From the NCBI GenBank assembly GCA_002360945.1, contig DERO01000024.1, positions 186,001-250,000 of the forward strand: DNA of 64,000 nt, written 5' to 3'. A model generated the notes under the pieces. It did no database searches. It worked only from the letters and a program-made list of their open reading frames with translations, and was not told the DNA's origin. Positions 23,858 through 32,606 of the stretch are shown one piece after another. The translations under genes and the position numbers were made by a program. Source of the DNA: Leclercia adecarboxylata (GTDB lineage: Bacteria; Pseudomonadota; Gammaproteobacteria; Enterobacterales; Enterobacteriaceae). Each line of letters starts with the position of its first letter. Position 1 is the first letter of the stretch.

Positions 23858-23887
23858 AAAGGCCCTCTGGTGACAGAGGGCCTTTTT
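23858..23887 (+). terminator. Terminator of yeeX
   Basis: AGGCCCTCT / AGAGGGCCT stem with A-run before and T-run after. Confidence 0.92.
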
Positions 23888-23915
23888 GTTGCTGGTGCTG
23901 ATTCAGAAAAGCAAA

Positions 23916-23937
23916 AAGCCTGCTGGAAAGCAGGCTT
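23916..23937 (-). terminator. Terminator of tRNA-Asn copy 1
   Basis: AAGCCTGCT-GGAA-AGCAGGCTT on the plus strand; on the minus strand it is followed by a T-run, 8 nt after the tRNA CCA end. It differs in sequence from the terminators of copies 2-4. Confidence 0.85.
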
Positions 23938-23945
23938 CTTAAATG

Positions 23946-24021
23946 TGGCTCCTCTGACTGGACTCGAACCAGTGACATACGGATTAACAGTCCGCCGTTC
24001 TACCGACTGAACTACAGAGGA
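23946..24021 (-). tRNA. tRNA-Asn(GUU), copy 1
   Basis: A 76-nt tRNA with encoded CCA; the acceptor TCCTCTG/CAGAGGA pairs, the anticodon loop reads CTGTTAATC (anticodon GTT), and the T loop is GGTTCGAGTCC. It is identical to the three other copies in this window. Confidence 0.98.
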
Positions 24022-24037
24022 ATCGTTGTGGAGCGTT

Positions 24038-24065
24038 ATCTTAGCGGCGAAAAAACTTTTGTCAA
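24038..24065 (-). promoter_or_regulatory. Promoter of tRNA-Asn copy 1
   Basis: On the minus strand TTGACA (24060-24065) and TAAGAT (24038-24043) are 16 bp apart, upstream of the tRNA. Confidence 0.8.
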
Positions 24066-24182
24066 ACCTGATCTTACCCGATTTCGATCAACTGCTGATT
24101 CCGTCGTCAGTTTGACGCAATTACCAACATATTTTTGTGGGAAATACTTTGCAGGATCTGCATTTCTCCCTCATCATTTGAA

Positions 24183-25691
24183 ATGGAGTTTCAACTTTTC
24201 TTGCTAAGGTCCATTTTGAACGTCACCTCCGCTTTACGCCAGGCCGTGATGCGCACGCCCTGGTATGCCAAACGTAAGAGCTACAAGGTTCTCTTCTGGC
24301 GTGAAATCACCCCCCTTGCCGTGCCTATCTTTCTGGAAAACACCTGCGTCCTGCTGATGGGGGTGCTCAGCACCTTCCTGGTCAGCTGGCTCGGCAAAGA
24401 GGCGATGGCGGGCGTGGGACTGGCCGACAGCTTCAACATGGTGATCATCTCGTTCTTTGCGGCCATCGACCTCGGGACCACGGTGGTGGTGGCCTTTAGC
24501 CTGGGGAAACGCGACCCACGACGGGCGAGGGCCGCAGCCCGCCAGTCACTGGTGATCATGACCTTGTTCTCCATTATTCTGGCGGCGGTGATCCACTATT
24601 TCGGTGAAGAGATCATTAACGTGGTGGCCGGCGAGGCGACGGGTGAGGTGAAAGCGCTGGCGCTGTCGTATCTCGAAATGACGGTGCTCAGTTACCCGGC
24701 CGCGGCGATTGCGCTGATTGGCAGCGGGGCGCTGCGCGGGGCAGGGAACACCAAAATTCCGCTGCTGATTAACGGCGGGATGAATATCCTGAACATTATG
24801 ATCAGCAGCGTGCTGATTTACGGCATCTTCTCCTGGGACGGACTCGGTTTTGTCGGGGCAGGTCTTGGGCTGACCATCTCGCGCTATATCGGTGCCGTTG
24901 CCATCATCGTGGTGCTGGCGGTCGGGTTTAACCCGTCTCTGCGCATCAGCATCAGGAGCTATTTCAAGCCGCTCAACTTCGCCATTATCTGGGAAGTGAT
25001 GGGCATCGGCGTGCCCGCCAGTATTGAATCCGTACTGTTCAACGGCGGTAAACTGCTGACCCAGATGTTTGTGGCCGGGATGGGTACCGACGTGATTGCC
25101 GGGAACTTTATTGCCTTTTCCGTTGCGGCACTGATCAACCTGCCGGGTAACGCCCTCGGGTCCGCTTCCACCATTATCACCGGTAAACGGCTTGGTAAAG
25201 GGCAGATCGGCCAGGCGGAGCGCCAGTTGCGTCATGTCTTCTGGCTTTCGACCATCGGCCTGACCGCCATTGCCTGGGGGACGGCCCCCTTCGCCGGACT
25301 CCTGGCGTCATTTTATACCCATGAGCAGGACGTTAAGGACGTCGTAGTGATCCTTCTCTGGCTGAACGCGGCCTTTATGCCGATCTGGGCCGCCTCGTGG
25401 GTACTGCCAGCCGGGCTGAAAGGGGCGCGCGATGCCCGCTTTGCGATGTGGGTCTCGATGCTCGGGATGTGGGGCTGCCGCGTAGTGGCCGGTTATACGC
25501 TGGGGATCATGCTGGGTATGGGCGTGGTCGGCGTCTGGCTGGGGATGTTCCTCGACTGGGCGGTACGCGGGGCACTGTTCTACTGGCGCATGGTCAGCGG
25601 GCGCTGGCTGAAGAAATATCCGCGACCGCAGCGCGAAAATGTGGCGGTTGTTGCCTCAGAACGGGTAGCAAATGTGCAAACTGGGGAATAA
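24183..25691 (+). CDS. yeeO: MATE-family efflux protein YeeO
   Basis: A ~502-residue inner-membrane MATE transporter with 12 predicted helices in two six-helix halves, closely similar to E. coli YeeO, which exports dipeptides and flavins. The body (REITPLAVPIFLENTCVLLM, YPAAAIALIGSGALRGAGNT) is strongly conserved. The start is uncertain: ATG 24183 gives MEFQLFLLRS; the frame stays open to a TTG at 24135 and homology to the longer E. coli N-terminus continues a little upstream, while ATG 24249 is also possible. No strong ribosome-binding site marks any of them. It is flanked by tRNA-Asn genes on both sides, in E. coli as well. Confidence 0.93.
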   Translation: MEFQLFLLRSILNVTSALRQAVMRTPWYAKRKSYKVLFWREITPLAVPIFLENTCVLLMGVLSTFLVSWLGKEAMAGVGLADSFNMVIISFFAAIDLGTTVVVAFSLGKRDPRRARAAARQSLVIMTLFSIILAAVIHYFGEEIINVVAGEATGEVKALALSYLEMTVLSYPAAAIALIGSGALRGAGNTKIPLLINGGMNILNIMISSVLIYGIFSWDGLGFVGAGLGLTISRYIGAVAIIVVLAVGFNPSLRISIRSYFKPLNFAIIWEVMGIGVPASIESVLFNGGKLLTQMFVAGMGTDVIAGNFIAFSVAALINLPGNALGSASTIITGKRLGKGQIGQAERQLRHVFWLSTIGLTAIAWGTAPFAGLLASFYTHEQDVKDVVVILLWLNAAFMPIWAASWVLPAGLKGARDARFAMWVSMLGMWGCRVVAGYTLGIMLGMGVVGVWLGMFLDWAVRGALFYWRMVSGRWLKKYPRPQRENVAVVASERVANVQTGE

Positions 25692-25724
25692 ATCGGCAAA
25701 CGATGCAAAATCTGCATTCTGCCT

Positions 25725-25753
25725 TTGACAACGCCAGGTGGCATCGCTAATAT
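25725..25753 (+). promoter_or_regulatory. Promoter of tRNA-Asn copy 2
   Basis: TTGACA (25725-25730), 17-bp spacer, TAATAT (25748-25753), then a GC-rich discriminator CGCCCC as in stringently controlled tRNA promoters. Confidence 0.93.
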
Positions 25754-25771
25754 TCGCCCCGTTCACACGAT

Positions 25772-25847
25772 TCCTCTGTAGTTCAGTCGGTAGAACGGCG
25801 GACTGTTAATCCGTATGTCACTGGTTCGAGTCCAGTCAGAGGAGCCA
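25772..25847 (+). tRNA. tRNA-Asn(GUU), copy 2
   Basis: A 76-nt tRNA, same sequence as the other copies, anticodon GTT, CCA encoded. It is the only copy on the plus strand, so it forms inverted repeats with copies 1, 3 and 4. Confidence 0.98.
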
Positions 25848-25856
25848 AATTAAAGA

Positions 25857-25888
25857 AACCCGCTTAAGGAAACTTAAGCGGGTTTTTT
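25857..25888 (+). terminator. Terminator of tRNA-Asn copy 2
   Basis: AACCCGCTTAAG-GAAA-CTTAAGCGGGTT followed by TTTT. The CGCTTAAG-GAAA-CTTAAGCG core is shared with copies 3 and 4. Confidence 0.93.
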
Positions 25889-25935
25889 GCTTTTGCAGAT
25901 TCGCCCCCACCCGGCGGGTGAGGGCGTCAGCCAGA

Positions 25936-27702
25936 CTACCTGTGTACCGGTGCCGTCGCCGCAACCAGCCATGCACGTGCATCGCTGTTAACATGCGGTG
26001 AGAGCGTCTCGCGTACCTGCTGGTGATATTCATCCAGCCACTGGATCTCTTTTTCGCTCAGCAGATGCAGCTCCACCTGGCTCAGATCGATCGGCGCCAG
26101 GGTCAGGGACGCGAAGCGGCAGAAGCCCGGCTGGCTCTCCACAACCTCCACCTGATTTTCAATGCGGATCCCATACTCATCGGCCAGATAATAGCCCGGC
26201 TCGATGGTGATGATATTGCCCGCCACCAGCGGCCACGGGTTGACCTTCTTCGCAATCCGCTGCGGGTTCTCATGGATCAGCAGTTGATGGCCCACGCCGT
26301 GTCCTGTGCCATGATCAAAATCGAGCCCCAGCTCCCACAAACCACGCCGCGCGAAGGCATCAATCTGATGCCCGCAGGTGCCGGACGGGAACTGCAGGGA
26401 GATAAGCGATAAAAAGCCTTTCAGCACTGCGGTGTAGTGCAGACGACACTGGGCGCTCAGCGGGCCGAAGGCCAGGGTGCGCGTGGCGTCGGTAGTGCCG
26501 TTGTGGTACTGACCGCCGGAATCGTTCAGATAAAAATGAGCACGGGTAATGGCCGCATTGGTCTGCTCGCTGGAGTGGTAATGGCACATCGCCGCATTGC
26601 TGGCCGAAGCGGAAATGGTGGCAAAACTCTGCTCGATAAAGCCCGGTCTCTGCTGGCGAAACGCCAGCTGCTGCGCCTGGGCTTCCAGTTCGGTAAGCGG
26701 ATTGCCCGCAGCCTCGCGACGCGGCACCTCCTGCGCCAGCCAGGCCAGAAAGTTGACCCACGCCACGCCATCCTGCTGGTGGCTGTCGCGGTAGCCCGCC
26801 AGTTCGACCGGATTTTTATGGGCTTTCATGGCGGTGATCGGGTCGGCGTGCCAGAGGATCTCCCCCTGCGGCTCAACGGCAAAACGCAGGGCGACAGGGG
26901 CCGAATCGGCATCCACCATCACCCGTTTGCCGGCACACAGCTGCTGGCTGCGCGGCAGAAACTCGGCTTCCGGGGCCCGCGTCAGGCTCTCCAGCAGCGA
27001 TGTGGACAGCCCGGCGGTTTTCTCCGGCGTGACAAACCACTCCACCGCACCATCGCGGCTCAGTAGGGCAAAGGAGTTCGGCACCGGGCTCATCGGAATA
27101 TCGCTCCCGCGCACGTTCAGTAGCCAGGCAATGTTGTCCGGCTGGGTGATAGCCAGATAATCGGCATTCTGCCCGGCGAGAATGGCGGCGACGCGCTGGC
27201 GCTTGTCGGTGCTGCTTTCGCCGCTGATCTCAACCGGCATCTCGCGGATCGCGCCGACCGGCGGGGCCGGGCGATCCTGCCACAGGCTGTCGAACGGGGA
27301 ATCATTCAGGGCGATTAATTCGCAATGGCTGGCGTTCAGCGCCTCAAACTGGGCGTTGGTCATCAGCAGGGCTTCAAAGGCGATCCGGGCACCCGCTTCG
27401 ACATGCCGATCCAGCCACTCCGCTAGCGGATCGTTGTGCAGATGCAGGATCTCAATCTCAGCCAGATTTACCTGTTCGCGGGCCTGCACCTGATAGCGTC
27501 CGTCGACAAACAGCAGGGCGCGATCGCGCAGGATCAGAGCCTGGCCCGCCGAGCCGTCAAAACCGGTCAGCCAGGCGAGCACATCGTCATGGGGGTGGCA
27601 ATACTCGCTCTGAAAGGCGTCGGTACGCGGGACGATAATGCCGTCCAGCGCCTGGGTTTCCAGCCACTGGCGCAGGACAGAGAGCGGTGATGTGGTTTGC
27701 AT
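25936..27702 (-). CDS. Xaa-Pro aminopeptidase-type M24 metallopeptidase
   Basis: A 588-residue cytoplasmic aminopeptidase P of the long, three-domain type (two creatinase-like N-terminal domains and a C-terminal M24 pita-bread domain with the extra C-terminal extension). The dinuclear metal ligands are visible in order: Asp in LNDSGGQY, Asp in GTTDATRT, His in GTGHGVGHQ, Glu in ITIEPGYY and Glu in GIRIENQV. It should release N-terminal residues preceding proline. It starts 18 nt after the amn stop on the same strand, so it is probably cotranscribed with amn. It is not E. coli PepP or PepQ and has no counterpart at this site in E. coli K-12. Physiological substrate is unknown. Confidence 0.88.
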   Translation of the reverse strand: MQTTSPLSVLRQWLETQALDGIIVPRTDAFQSEYCHPHDDVLAWLTGFDGSAGQALILRDRALLFVDGRYQVQAREQVNLAEIEILHLHNDPLAEWLDRHVEAGARIAFEALLMTNAQFEALNASHCELIALNDSPFDSLWQDRPAPPVGAIREMPVEISGESSTDKRQRVAAILAGQNADYLAITQPDNIAWLLNVRGSDIPMSPVPNSFALLSRDGAVEWFVTPEKTAGLSTSLLESLTRAPEAEFLPRSQQLCAGKRVMVDADSAPVALRFAVEPQGEILWHADPITAMKAHKNPVELAGYRDSHQQDGVAWVNFLAWLAQEVPRREAAGNPLTELEAQAQQLAFRQQRPGFIEQSFATISASASNAAMCHYHSSEQTNAAITRAHFYLNDSGGQYHNGTTDATRTLAFGPLSAQCRLHYTAVLKGFLSLISLQFPSGTCGHQIDAFARRGLWELGLDFDHGTGHGVGHQLLIHENPQRIAKKVNPWPLVAGNIITIEPGYYLADEYGIRIENQVEVVESQPGFCRFASLTLAPIDLSQVELHLLSEKEIQWLDEYHQQVRETLSPHVNSDARAWLVAATAPVHR

Positions 27703-27720
27703 AAATATCCTTTTTTATGA

Positions 27721-29175
27721 TTAGCGGAACGGCGGCTCGTTAAAGGTACGCAGTTTGCGCGAGTGCAACTTATCCCCCTCGGCACGCAGCAGGTCTATGG
27801 CACGAATGCCAATCTGCAGATGCTCGGAGATCGCCCCCTCGTAAAAACGGTTCGCCTGGCCGGGGAGCTTAATCTCACCGTGCAGCGGTTTATCGGAGAC
27901 GCACAGCAGGGTGCCGTAAGGCACGCGGAAGCGGTAACCCTGGGCGGCGATGGTTGCACTCTCCATATCGATGGCCACCGCGCGGCTTAGGTTAAAGCGC
28001 AGCGCCGAGGCTGAATAGCGCAGCTCCCAGTTCCGGTCGTCGGTGGTGACCACCGTTCCGGTGCGCAGACGCTGCTTAACCTCTTCGCCCGGCATGCCGC
28101 TCACCTCTTTGGTGGCGTCGTACAGCGCACGCTGCACTTCGGCAATGCTCGGGATCGGAATGTCCGGCGGCAGCACCGCATCCAGCACGTGGTCGTCACG
28201 CAGGTAAGCGTGGGCCAGCACGTAATCGCCGATCAGCTGGCTTTCACGCAAGCCTCCGCAGTGGCCAATCATCAGCCAGACGTCCGGGCGCAGCACCGCG
28301 AGGTGATCGCAGATGGTTTTGGCGTTCGACGGACCCACGCCGATGTTGATCAGGGTAATGCCCTGACCGTCGGCGGTGACCAGGTGCCAGGCCGGCATCT
28401 GATGCTTCTTCCACGCCAGATCGGAGATGGCCTGTTCCGGCGCTTCGGTTTCGGCGGTGATCCAGATCCCGCCCGCGCAGGAGAGGGCGATGTACGGGCT
28501 GTCCGGATCGAGGATCTGGCTGCAACCCCAGCGCACAAATTCATCCACATAGCGGGTGTAGTTGGTGAACAGCACGAACGGCTGGAAATGTTCTGCCGGG
28601 GTACCGGTGTAGTGACGCAGGCGCGCCAGCGAAAAATCGACGCGGCGGGCGTCAAAGTGCGACAGCGGGGAAAACTCCGCCGGATGGTAGATCCCGTCGG
28701 CGGTCTCATCACCAATCTGCGACAGCTCGGTGGTCGGGAAGTGGCGGGTCAGACCCGCACTCATAGAGCGGTCCAGCGTCAGTTCGGAGCCGTCGATAAC
28801 GTACGGATAGGGGATCTCATGGCGCGACGGCTCGACGGTGATCTGGGCACCATAATCCTGATACAGCAGCGTCAGCTGCTCTTCCAGATACGGGCGAAAC
28901 AGCGAAGGGCGGGTCACGGTGGTGGAATAACATCCCGCGTGGGTAAAGCGCGCATAGGCGCGGGTCTTCGGCGTATTGGTGGCGCTACCATCCCAGGTCA
29001 CGGAAAGGGAAGGATAAACAAAGAGGCCATTCATTCTGGCCTCTGCATCGGGGAGCGTTCCGTCTTTAATATACTCGCTGATGGCGCTGCGCAGGGCGTT
29101 GACCGCCTGGTCGTACAGCGCATCCAGCATATCCAGTGCCTGAGCCGGGGTCAGGCTGGAGCCCTTATTATTCAT
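27721..29175 (-). CDS. amn: AMP nucleosidase
   Basis: The 484-residue enzyme hydrolyses AMP to adenine and ribose 5-phosphate in purine salvage. An N-terminal AMP nucleosidase-specific domain is followed by a phosphorylase-like C-terminal domain; the GVGPSNAKTICDH and AIDMESATIAAQG stretches are the substrate-site motifs. Start MNNKGSSLTP at 29175 has AGGAG at good spacing and gives the E. coli length. In E. coli amn is phosphate-regulated; a Pho box was not identified here. It is followed closely by the M24 peptidase gene. Confidence 0.97.
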   Translation of the reverse strand: MNNKGSSLTPAQALDMLDALYDQAVNALRSAISEYIKDGTLPDAEARMNGLFVYPSLSVTWDGSATNTPKTRAYARFTHAGCYSTTVTRPSLFRPYLEEQLTLLYQDYGAQITVEPSRHEIPYPYVIDGSELTLDRSMSAGLTRHFPTTELSQIGDETADGIYHPAEFSPLSHFDARRVDFSLARLRHYTGTPAEHFQPFVLFTNYTRYVDEFVRWGCSQILDPDSPYIALSCAGGIWITAETEAPEQAISDLAWKKHQMPAWHLVTADGQGITLINIGVGPSNAKTICDHLAVLRPDVWLMIGHCGGLRESQLIGDYVLAHAYLRDDHVLDAVLPPDIPIPSIAEVQRALYDATKEVSGMPGEEVKQRLRTGTVVTTDDRNWELRYSASALRFNLSRAVAIDMESATIAAQGYRFRVPYGTLLCVSDKPLHGEIKLPGQANRFYEGAISEHLQIGIRAIDLLRAEGDKLHSRKLRTFNEPPFR

Positions 29176-29245
29176 CTCTGTCTCCTTGTTCCACAGGTGT
29201 ACGGCGTTCACCGATAGTATGTCACCTGGATGTGAAACAAAAGTA

Positions 29246-30556
29246 TCAGGATGAAGCCTGTTTCATCAGCAACGCCGTGGCGGCAGAGAGCAGACAGCCG
29301 GCCAGCAGATAGATTGCTACGCTGTGCCAGTCGCCGCCGGAGAAGGTCACCAGCGCGGCGGCAATAAAGGGCGTAAACCCACCGCCGACCACGCTCGCCA
29401 CCTGATAGCCGACCCCCGCACCGCTGTAGCGGTAGCTCGCGCCAAACATCTCGGTGAACATCGGCTGCTGGACGCACACCACCATGTCATGGGCGATATT
29501 CGCCAGCAGGATAGCGAACACCACAATCCAGAATACCGACTGGGCTTCAAGCGCCATAAAGAACGGGAAGGTGCTGATGGCGCCGGTTAGCGCGCCGGTG
29601 ATATAGACCCGGCGGCGGCCAAAGCGGTCTGCCAGCCAGGCAAAGCAGGGGATGGTCAGGCAGCTGATACCGCCCACCAGCAGGCCAATATTGAGAAACA
29701 GCTCGCGGGGCAGGCCGAGGTTCTGGGTGGAGTAGCTCAGGGCAAAGGCCGTGACGATATACATGGTCAGCAGCTCGCACAGACGCAGGGCGATAATTTT
29801 CAGAAAGGCACCCGGATGGCGGATCAGCGCGTCCATCACCGGCAGGCGGCGCTTCTCAGCGGGTTGCTGACGCTGCTGCTCGAATTCGGCGGACTCGTCC
29901 ATCCCTTTACGCACCCACAGGGCCCCCAGCACCAGCACGATGCTGAACAGGAACGGGATCCGCCAGCCCCAGCTCAGGAACTGCTCGTCGGTGGTGAACG
30001 TGCTGATCAGCGAAACCAGCCCGGTGGAGAGCAGCAGGCCAACGCCATAACCCACCTGCACACCGCTGCTGTAGAAGGCCTTTTTGCGCGCCGGGGCGCT
30101 TTCCACCGACAGCAGCGCTGCGCCGCCCCATTCGCCGCCGACGGCGAAGCCCTGAACGGCGCGCAGGGTAACCAGCAGCACCGGTGCCCACCAGCCAATA
30201 GCGGCAAATGAGGGCAGGATACCGATCAGCGCGGTGGCGATACCCATCATCCACACCGTCAGCATCAGCATCCGCTTGCGGCCCAGCTTGTCGCCAAAGT
30301 GACCGAAGATCACCCCGCCGAGCGGGCGGAACAGAAAGCCGACGCCAAAGGTGGCAAAGGCGGCGAGCGTGCCCATTGCCGGGCTGATCTGCGGGAAAAA
30401 TTCGCGGTTAAAGACCAGCGCGGCGGTGATGCCGTACAGCAGAAAATCGTACCAGTCGACTACCGCCCCGGCAAAACTGCCGAGGGCCGCGCGGCGTGCG
30501 CGATTGAGCGATGGTGTGGCCCCGTCCGGGGACGAGGAAGCGAGGGTGGTGTCCAT
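29246..30556 (-). CDS. shiA: Shikimate transporter (MFS)
   Basis: The 436-residue inner-membrane proton symporter of the metabolite:H+ symporter group of MFS imports shikimate. SFAGAVVDWYDFLLYG (about 27-42) and the MFS loop FGHFGDKLGRKRML (about 84-97) are conserved, with 12 predicted helices and high similarity along the length to E. coli ShiA (438). It lies 70 nt upstream of amn on the same strand and diverges from ldtA. Confidence 0.97.
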   Translation of the reverse strand: MDTTLASSSPDGATPSLNRARRAALGSFAGAVVDWYDFLLYGITAALVFNREFFPQISPAMGTLAAFATFGVGFLFRPLGGVIFGHFGDKLGRKRMLMLTVWMMGIATALIGILPSFAAIGWWAPVLLVTLRAVQGFAVGGEWGGAALLSVESAPARKKAFYSSGVQVGYGVGLLLSTGLVSLISTFTTDEQFLSWGWRIPFLFSIVLVLGALWVRKGMDESAEFEQQRQQPAEKRRLPVMDALIRHPGAFLKIIALRLCELLTMYIVTAFALSYSTQNLGLPRELFLNIGLLVGGISCLTIPCFAWLADRFGRRRVYITGALTGAISTFPFFMALEAQSVFWIVVFAILLANIAHDMVVCVQQPMFTEMFGASYRYSGAGVGYQVASVVGGGFTPFIAAALVTFSGGDWHSVAIYLLAGCLLSAATALLMKQASS

Positions 30557-30790
30557 AGTGGTCCTGTCTGGCGTTATTTTCTTATAGGTATAGGAAGAAG
30601 ATCACTCACATTGCGGTCGCCTGAAAATAGCGACGGGTATGAGACTACCCCGACAGCGGACGGCTGAAAACGTTTTTATCCCGGCGTGAGCTAAACGGGT
30701 GATATTTATCGACATGATGATTTGTTATCTGGCTATAAACGCAACAGCAAGGCTATGCTTGTCAGATACGTGGAGTGACAGAGGAAGGGA

Positions 30791-31747
30791 ATGATGCGTC
30801 GAAGTACTATTTTGGGCTGTTTTGCAGCTTTACTGGTCAGTCAGAGTGCGCTGGCGGTGAGCTATCCGTTGCCACCGGAAGGGAGTCGTCTGGTGGGGAG
30901 CCCACAGGTCATCACCGTTCCGGCTGACAACAAGTTGCCGCTTGAAGCCTTTGCGGCGCAGTACGGGCAGGGGCTGAGCAATATGCTGGAGGCCAACCCG
31001 GGGGCCGATCCGTTTTTACCGAAATCCGGCTCGCAGCTGGTGGTGCCTCAGCAGATCATCTTACCGCCGACGGTGCGGCAGGGCATTGTAGTGAACGTGG
31101 CGGAAATGCGCCTGTACTATTATCCGCCGGGCAGCAATACCGTGGAGATCTTCCCGATTGGCATTGGTGAAGCCGGGCGGGAGACGCCGCGCAACTGGGT
31201 GACTGCCGTCGAGCGCAAGCAGGACGGGCCAACCTGGTCGCCAACCCCGAACACCCGTCGTGCCTACGCCAAAGAGGGCAAGACGCTGCCCGCCTTTGTT
31301 CCCGCCGGCCCGGACAACCCGATGGGGCTATATGCCCTCTATATCGGCAGGCTGTACGCTATTCACGGTACCAATGCGAACTTTGGCATCGGGCTGCGCG
31401 TCAGCCAGGGCTGTATCCGTCTGCGCAACGACGATATTAAATACCTGTTCGACAATGTTCCGGTCGGGACGCGCGTGCAGCTGATCGACCAGCCGGTGAA
31501 AGTGACCACCGAGCCGGACGGCAGCCGCTGGGTGGAGGTTCACGAGCCGCTGTCGCGTAACCGCGCGGAGTTTGAATCGACGAACAAAGTGCCGCTGCCG
31601 ATAACGCCGGGGTTACGCGCCCAGCTCAACGGATCTGATGTGGATGCCATGCGAGTGAGCGGGGCGCTGGAGCGCCGCTCAGGAATGCCGGTGAATGTCA
31701 GCTTTGGAGCGCACACTGCGCCGCTGGTGATGACCTCCGGCCAGTAA
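30791..31747 (+). CDS. ldtA: L,D-transpeptidase LdtA
   Basis: The 318-residue periplasmic protein has a signal peptide (1-22, cut after SALA), a LysM-like segment (about 40-88) and a YkuD catalytic domain (about 95-232) with H192 and the nucleophile C208 in the HGTN...SQGCIRL motif. The family links Braun lipoprotein to peptidoglycan (ErfK/YbiS/YcfS group). Two ATG codons in a row (30791, 30794) follow GAGGAAGGGA. A tRNA-type hairpin acts as its terminator. Confidence 0.96.
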   Translation: MMRRSTILGCFAALLVSQSALAVSYPLPPEGSRLVGSPQVITVPADNKLPLEAFAAQYGQGLSNMLEANPGADPFLPKSGSQLVVPQQIILPPTVRQGIVVNVAEMRLYYYPPGSNTVEIFPIGIGEAGRETPRNWVTAVERKQDGPTWSPTPNTRRAYAKEGKTLPAFVPAGPDNPMGLYALYIGRLYAIHGTNANFGIGLRVSQGCIRLRNDDIKYLFDNVPVGTRVQLIDQPVKVTTEPDGSRWVEVHEPLSRNRAEFESTNKVPLPITPGLRAQLNGSDVDAMRVSGALERRSGMPVNVSFGAHTAPLVMTSGQ

Positions 31748-31767
31748 ACCAGGCAGCAAAGAACCAG

Positions 31768-31797
31768 GCCCGCTTAAGGTAACTTAAGCGGGCTTTT
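31768..31797 (+). terminator. Terminator after ldtA, identical in type to tRNA-Asn terminators
   Basis: GCCCGCTTAAG-GTAA-CTTAAGCGGGC then TTTT. Apart from one loop base the CGCTTAAG...CTTAAGCG hairpin is that of tRNA-Asn copies 2-4, yet no tRNA lies beside it. Confidence 0.9.
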
Positions 31798-31919
31798 GTA
31801 TTTTATGCAGGTAAAGCCCCTGTGAGCGTAAAAGTACGCTGAGTTTTCATTGTTGGCGTGGTTGAAAAGTAAAATACTCTGGCGAATGAGTTATCCGCTG
31901 AGTAAAGCCACAGGTTTAT

Positions 31920-32597
31920 ATGAAACGTTTCTGGAATAACCTTTTGCCAGGTTTGCTGGCGCTATTTTTCGCATCCTCAGTCCACGCGGGCGTGAATATC
32001 GGCGGAACGCGCGTGATTTACGACGGCGGGAAAAAGGAAGCGGCGCTCGGCATTTCAAATCCGGATAACGTTCCTTATCTTATTCAGTCATGGTTTGATA
32101 ACCCGGATAATAGCGCCGGAAAAATCCCCTTTATTATTACACCGCCACTGTACCGACTGGATCGCGGTCAGGAGAACGTAATGAGGATCGTTCGCGCGGG
32201 GAATTTGCCGGACAATAAAGAATCCATGTACTGGCTGAATATCAAGGCCATTCCTGCGGCAGAGAAAAAAGCCAATTCGCTGCAGATTGCGGTGAAAACA
32301 CGCATCAAATTAATTTATCGCCCGGCGGCTTTAAAAAGAAACAATCCAGAAGATTTTGCGAAGCAGCTGATCTGGAAAATAGCCGCGAATCACATTTTGG
32401 TGAGTAATCCGGGAAATTATTATATGAATTTTAATGAGATTACCGTCGCGGGTAAAAGCGTGCCTGAACCAACCTATGTGGCACCGGGGGCATCGGCGAC
32501 GTTTTCACTCCCGGCGGGCGTCAGCGTTGGCCCTGTCACATTCAAACTGATCAACGACTTTGGTGGCGTCGGGCCGGCCCATCACGCCGCTATTTAA
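31920..32597 (+). CDS. Fimbrial periplasmic chaperone (FimC/PapD type)
   Basis: A 225-residue protein with a signal peptide (1-23, cut after SSVHA) and two Ig-like domains. The conserved Arg in GTRVIYDGG and the Lys in KTRIKLIYRPA, which anchor the subunit C-terminus, are present, and the short F1-G1 loop makes it an FGS chaperone. It should escort pilin subunits to the usher by donor-strand complementation. It is the first gene of a four-gene operon (chaperone, usher, adhesin, pilin). The ATG at 31920 lacks a strong Shine-Dalgarno site. The promoter must lie in 31798-31919. Confidence 0.93.
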   Translation: MKRFWNNLLPGLLALFFASSVHAGVNIGGTRVIYDGGKKEAALGISNPDNVPYLIQSWFDNPDNSAGKIPFIITPPLYRLDRGQENVMRIVRAGNLPDNKESMYWLNIKAIPAAEKKANSLQIAVKTRIKLIYRPAALKRNNPEDFAKQLIWKIAANHILVSNPGNYYMNFNEITVAGKSVPEPTYVAPGASATFSLPAGVSVGPVTFKLINDFGGVGPAHHAAI

Positions 32598-32606
32598 TAA
32601 CTCATT

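Noticed and set aside
24135..24182. TTG 24135 as the yeeO start
   Set aside because: No ribosome-binding site is seen; kept only as an alternative to ATG 24183.
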